The translations under genes were made by a program, and so were the position numbers. DNA of 24,719 nucleotides, from assembly GCA_900544885.1 (NCBI GenBank), contig UQWU01000025.1, forward strand, positions 1 through 24,719. The letters are read 5' to 3'. Below, piece after piece: positions 22,278-24,719 of this stretch. This DNA comes from an uncultured Phascolarctobacterium sp. GTDB lineage: Bacteria > Bacillota > Negativicutes > Acidaminococcales > Acidaminococcaceae. The stretch's first letter is position 1; every line of letters begins with the position of its first letter. The notes beneath the pieces are model-generated. The model was not told where the DNA came from, ran no database searches, and saw only the letters and a program-made list of their open reading frames with translations.

Positions 22278-23021
22278 ATGAAATTAGAAGGTAAGAAAGC
22301 TTTAGTAACAGGTGCTTCTCGTGGCATCGGTCGTGCAATTGCTTTGGCATTAGCTGCTGAAGGTGCTGACGTAGTAGTAAACTATGCTGGCAGTGAAGCT
22401 GCTGCTAAAGAGGTTGCTGCTGAAATCGAAGCAATGGGTCGTAAAGCATTTGTTGTTCAGGCAGATATTTCTTCTACTGAAGCTGCAACAGCGATGGTAG
22501 ACCAAGTCGTTAAAGAATTCGGCCGTATTGACATTCTGGTTAATAATGCTGGTATTACTCGTGACGGTCTCTTGATGCGCATGAAAGAAGAAGATTGGGA
22601 TGCTGTATTGACTACTAATCTGAAAGGTGTATTCAACTGCACTAAAGCTGCTGTAAAATACATGATGAAACAAAAAGCTGGTCGCATTGTCAGCATCAGT
22701 TCCGTTGTAGGTCTGATGGGCAACGCAGGTCAAGCGAACTATGCTGCTGCTAAAGCAGGTGTTATCGGCTTTACAAAATCTGTAGCTAAAGAAGTTGCTG
22801 CTCGTGGTATTACTGTGAATGCTGTAGCTCCTGGCTTCATTAAAACTGATATGACTGCTGTTCTTTCTGATAAAGTTGTTGAAGGTATGTTAAATAATAT
22901 TCCTTTACATAGACTGGGTGAAACTACCGATATTGCCAAGGCTGTTGTCTTCCTTGTGAGCGATGACGCCAATTATATAACCGGACAGACTTTACATGTC
23001 GACGGTGGTATGGTAATGTAA
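22278..23021 (+). CDS. fabG: 3-oxoacyl-ACP reductase
   Basis: FabG is the NADPH-dependent reductase of the first reduction step in fatty-acid elongation. The 247-aa short-chain dehydrogenase shows the nucleotide-binding TGASRGIGRA (11-20), NNAG (89-92), the catalytic serine in ISSVVG (140-145), the Y-x-x-x-K pair Tyr155/Lys159 in NYAAAKAG, and the family end HVDGGMVM. AGGAGAG lies about seven bases before ATG 22278. Codon use is strongly skewed to GCT, GGT and GTT, as in its neighbours, which fits high expression. Confidence 0.97.
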   Translation: MKLEGKKALVTGASRGIGRAIALALAAEGADVVVNYAGSEAAAKEVAAEIEAMGRKAFVVQADISSTEAATAMVDQVVKEFGRIDILVNNAGITRDGLLMRMKEEDWDAVLTTNLKGVFNCTKAAVKYMMKQKAGRIVSISSVVGLMGNAGQANYAAAKAGVIGFTKSVAKEVAARGITVNAVAPGFIKTDMTAVLSDKVVEGMLNNIPLHRLGETTDIAKAVVFLVSDDANYITGQTLHVDGGMVM

Positions 23022-23065
23022 TAGGGCAACCTGCAAATTTGCCAAGTGGAAGGAGGTGAATCGTA

Positions 23066-23296
23066 ATGAGCACTTTCGAAAAAGTAAGAGACATCACTGT
23101 TGAACAACTGAGCGTTGACGCTGACGAAGTAAAGATGGAATCCGCTTTCATCGATGACCTCGGCGCTGACTCCCTCGATATCGTTGAACTGATCATGGCT
23201 TTTGAAGAAGAATTCGGTGTTGAAATTCCTGATGAAAAAGCTGAAAAAATCCGTACTGTAGCTGACGCTGTTAAGCTGCTGGATGAAGAAAAATAA
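23066..23296 (+). CDS. acpP: acyl carrier protein
   Basis: ACP carries the growing acyl chain on a phosphopantetheine arm. The 76-aa acidic helical protein has the attachment site ADSLDIVEL with Ser36. AAGGAGGTGA sits at good distance before ATG 23066. The upstream gap includes the palindrome GCAAATTTGC (23033-23042). A strong hairpin follows the gene (see the next entry), which may set its mRNA level apart from fabK and fabF. Confidence 0.98.
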   Translation: MSTFEKVRDITVEQLSVDADEVKMESAFIDDLGADSLDIVELIMAFEEEFGVEIPDEKAEKIRTVADAVKLLDEEK

Positions 23297-23317
23297 TTCT
23301 TTACTGGCTTATGTTTC

Positions 23318-23337
23318 GGGAGTCCTTAGGGACTCCC
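23318..23337 (+). other. strong hairpin between acpP and fabK, without a T run
   Basis: GGGAGTCC (23318-23325) and GGACTCCC (23330-23337) form a perfect 8-bp G/C-rich stem with a 4-base TTAG loop, 21 bases after the acpP stop. No T run follows, so it is not a normal terminator. It may protect the 3' end of the acpP message or attenuate readthrough. Confidence 0.75.
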
Positions 23338-23378
23338 ATTACACAAGCTACTCTAAGTCCTGAAATGGGGGATATTTG

Positions 23379-24329
23379 TTGAAACTACCAGTGCTGAAAA
23401 TCGGTAAGCTTGAAGCACAAGTACCGATTATACAAGGAGGCATGGCTATCAGGCTCTCAACTGCCCGTTTGGCGGCTGCTGTAGCAAAGGAAGGCGGCAT
23501 TGGCCTTATTGCTGCATCTGGTATGAGCTTTGATGAGCTGCGCAAAGAAATTCGATTAGCTAGGAAACTTACAGATGGCAAAGGAATAATCGGCATCAAT
23601 GCTATGTTTGCTGCTAGAGAATTTTTAGGCCTTATTACTACTGCTGCACAAGAGAAAATAGATTTAATCGTGGCCGGCGCCGGTTTTTCAAGAGATATTT
23701 TTGCCGTCGGACGTCAATATGGTGTTGAAGTCGTTCCTATCGTATCTTCTGTAAAATTGGCTAAAATATCTGAAAAGCTAGGTGCATCTGCTATTATTGT
23801 AGAAGGAACAGAAGCCGGTGGACATCTTGGTACCCAACAATCCATTAAAGAGATACTTCCGGAGATTGTTAACTCCGTTAATATACCTGTGATTGCTGCA
23901 GGCGGTGCTGTTTGTGGCAACGATGTAGCAGACCTTTTGAAATTAGGTGCCAGTGGTGTACAAATGGGCAGTCGTTTTGCTGCCAGTGAAGAATCCAATG
24001 CTGCGCCGGCACTTAAAGAATTTTATTTAAAGATGACAAAAGAAGATATTGTGCAGATTGATAGTCCTGTAGGCTATAAAGGCCGTGCTATCCGTAATCC
24101 GTTTGCTCAATTGTCTTTGGATAATAAAGCTCCCAAACCGACTGTTTGCGATGCTTGCTTAAAGCATTGCACTCACAGCTTCTGCATTATTCGTGCTTTA
24201 ACTAGAGCACAGCAGGGTGATGTAGAACATGGTCTGGTATTTACCGGAGCAAACATGTGGAAAATTAAAGAGATTCTGCCTGTTAAAGAAATTTTCAGGC
24301 GTATAAAAGAAGATATTGCAAAAATTTAA
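23379..24329 (+). CDS. fabK: FabK-like enoyl-ACP reductase II (FMN-dependent, nitronate monooxygenase fold)
   Basis: Probably catalyses the last reduction of each elongation cycle in place of FabI, using FMN. The 316-aa TIM-barrel protein shows PIIQGGMAIRLST (16-28), VEGTEAGGHLG (141-151, His149), the flavin-phosphate loops PVIAAGGAV (170-178) and GVQMGSRF (193-200). It carries a C-terminal cysteine cluster, Cys257, 260, 264 and 269 (CDACLKHCTHSFC), that I do not expect in streptococcal FabK. Both TTG codons at 23376 and 23379 follow GGGGGA; the second has the better spacing. No ATG is available nearby. The family overlaps nitronate monooxygenases, so the reductase role rests on its place between acpP and fabF. 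Confidence 0.8.
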   Translation: MKLPVLKIGKLEAQVPIIQGGMAIRLSTARLAAAVAKEGGIGLIAASGMSFDELRKEIRLARKLTDGKGIIGINAMFAAREFLGLITTAAQEKIDLIVAGAGFSRDIFAVGRQYGVEVVPIVSSVKLAKISEKLGASAIIVEGTEAGGHLGTQQSIKEILPEIVNSVNIPVIAAGGAVCGNDVADLLKLGASGVQMGSRFAASEESNAAPALKEFYLKMTKEDIVQIDSPVGYKGRAIRNPFAQLSLDNKAPKPTVCDACLKHCTHSFCIIRALTRAQQGDVEHGLVFTGANMWKIKEILPVKEIFRRIKEDIAKI

Positions 24330-24346
24330 TTATGAGGTGAAACATT

Positions 24347-24719
24347 TTGACTAAGAGAAGAGTTGTAGTAACTGGTATTGGCCCTGTAACTCCTATTGGT
24401 ATCGGTAAAGAAACTTTCTGGAATAATCTGGTTGCCGGCAAATCCGGTGTTGGCACTATTACTCAATTTGATACTGAAGGTTATACTGTAAAAATTGCTG
24501 CTGAAGTAAAAGATTTTGATTATACTGCTTTCATCGATAAAAAAGAAGGCAAACGTATGGATCGTGTAACTCATTTTGCTGTTGCAGCTGCAAAACTGGC
24601 TATTGAAGATGCTAAACTGGATATTACCAAAGAAAACCCGTTACGTTGCGGCGTTTGCGTTGGTAGCGGTATCGGCGGGATCCACCCCTTCTTTGAACAA
24701 TCTCTGAAAATGTTAGCGA
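24347..24719 (+). CDS. fabF: beta-ketoacyl-ACP synthase II, N-terminal part (cut by window edge)
   Basis: FabF elongates acyl-ACP by condensing it with malonyl-ACP. The first 124 codons are open to the window edge. They read MTKRRVVVTGIGPVTPIGIG at the start, then a thiolase-fold pattern with KRMDRVTHFAVAAAKLA and VGSGIGGIHPF, which matches FabF N-termini. The start is TTG 24347, with GAGGTG seven bases upstream; the preceding fabK stop is 17 bp away. The active-site cysteine and histidines would lie beyond the edge and cannot be checked. Confidence 0.93.
   Translation, partial: MTKRRVVVTGIGPVTPIGIGKETFWNNLVAGKSGVGTITQFDTEGYTVKIAAEVKDFDYTAFIDKKEGKRMDRVTHFAVAAAKLAIEDAKLDITKENPLRCGVCVGSGIGGIHPFFEQSLKMLA

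Noticed and set aside
22350..22733. 127-codon minus-strand frame across fabG, and others across fabD, acpP and fabK
   Set aside because: They are all shadows of the high-expression fab genes, whose GCT/GGT-rich codons leave few stops on the opposite strand.
1..24719. CRISPR arrays, tRNA or rRNA genes, toxin-antitoxin or defence systems
   Set aside because: I saw no regularly spaced repeats, no tRNA-like T-loop GGTTCGAATC-type block and no defence gene families in any frame.

Overview
The window is a 24.7 kb piece of a low-GC Bacillota chromosome. The best guess is a Negativicutes species close to Acidaminococcaceae/Phascolarctobacterium. This rests on inference: a free-standing biotin-dependent carboxyltransferase subunit without its biotinyl domain, a FapR-controlled fatty-acid operon with a FabK-type reductase, and the coaD / tmcAL / ackA / yceD-rpmF / fapR-plsX order typical of Clostridia and Negativicutes. 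No ribosomal RNA or other species marker is present, so the placement is tentative.

Layout. Positions 1-~245 hold the 5' end of an IS30-like insertion sequence cut by the window edge, just downstream of lgt (minus strand). A 371-bp gene-free stretch (1058-1428) with several RNA- and DNA-level structures precedes a carboxyltransferase (oadA/pycB type). A divergent pair follows: a TDT/SLAC1-type anion transporter (minus) and a LysR regulator (plus). Then come a DUF2284 Cys-rich protein, two unrecognised small genes (one OB-fold-like, one membrane plus coiled coil) overlapping by ATGA, and a class A penicillin-binding protein. A minus-strand group carries a DUF4127 protein, sfsA and an RlmI-like rRNA methyltransferase. 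Next are rsmD, coaD and a coiled-coil protein (plus), tmcAL (minus), ackA, yceD and rpmF (plus). The last 6 kb is a type II fatty-acid/phospholipid operon: fapR-plsX-fabH-fabD-fabG-acpP-fabK-fabF, with fabF cut by the right edge.

How the genes fit together. Most of the window is housekeeping: envelope (lgt, PBP1a), translation (rsmD, rlmI-like, tmcAL, yceD, rpmF), CoA and acetate metabolism (coaD, ackA) and lipid synthesis. CoaD supplies the CoA pathway that feeds ACP's phosphopantetheine arm. AckA makes ATP and acetate, and TmcAL, divergent from it, uses acetate and ATP to modify tRNA. FapR senses malonyl-CoA/malonyl-ACP and probably controls its own operon through an operator next to its start codon.

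I found no clearly new defence or biosynthetic system. The most interesting material is regulatory: a structured leader region before the carboxyltransferase gene, an inverted repeat over the transposase start codon, two operator-like dyads at the fapR promoter, alternating ATAGTG motifs between tmcAL and ackA, and a cysteine cluster in the FabK-like enzyme. All structures were read by eye; none was folded or searched computationally.
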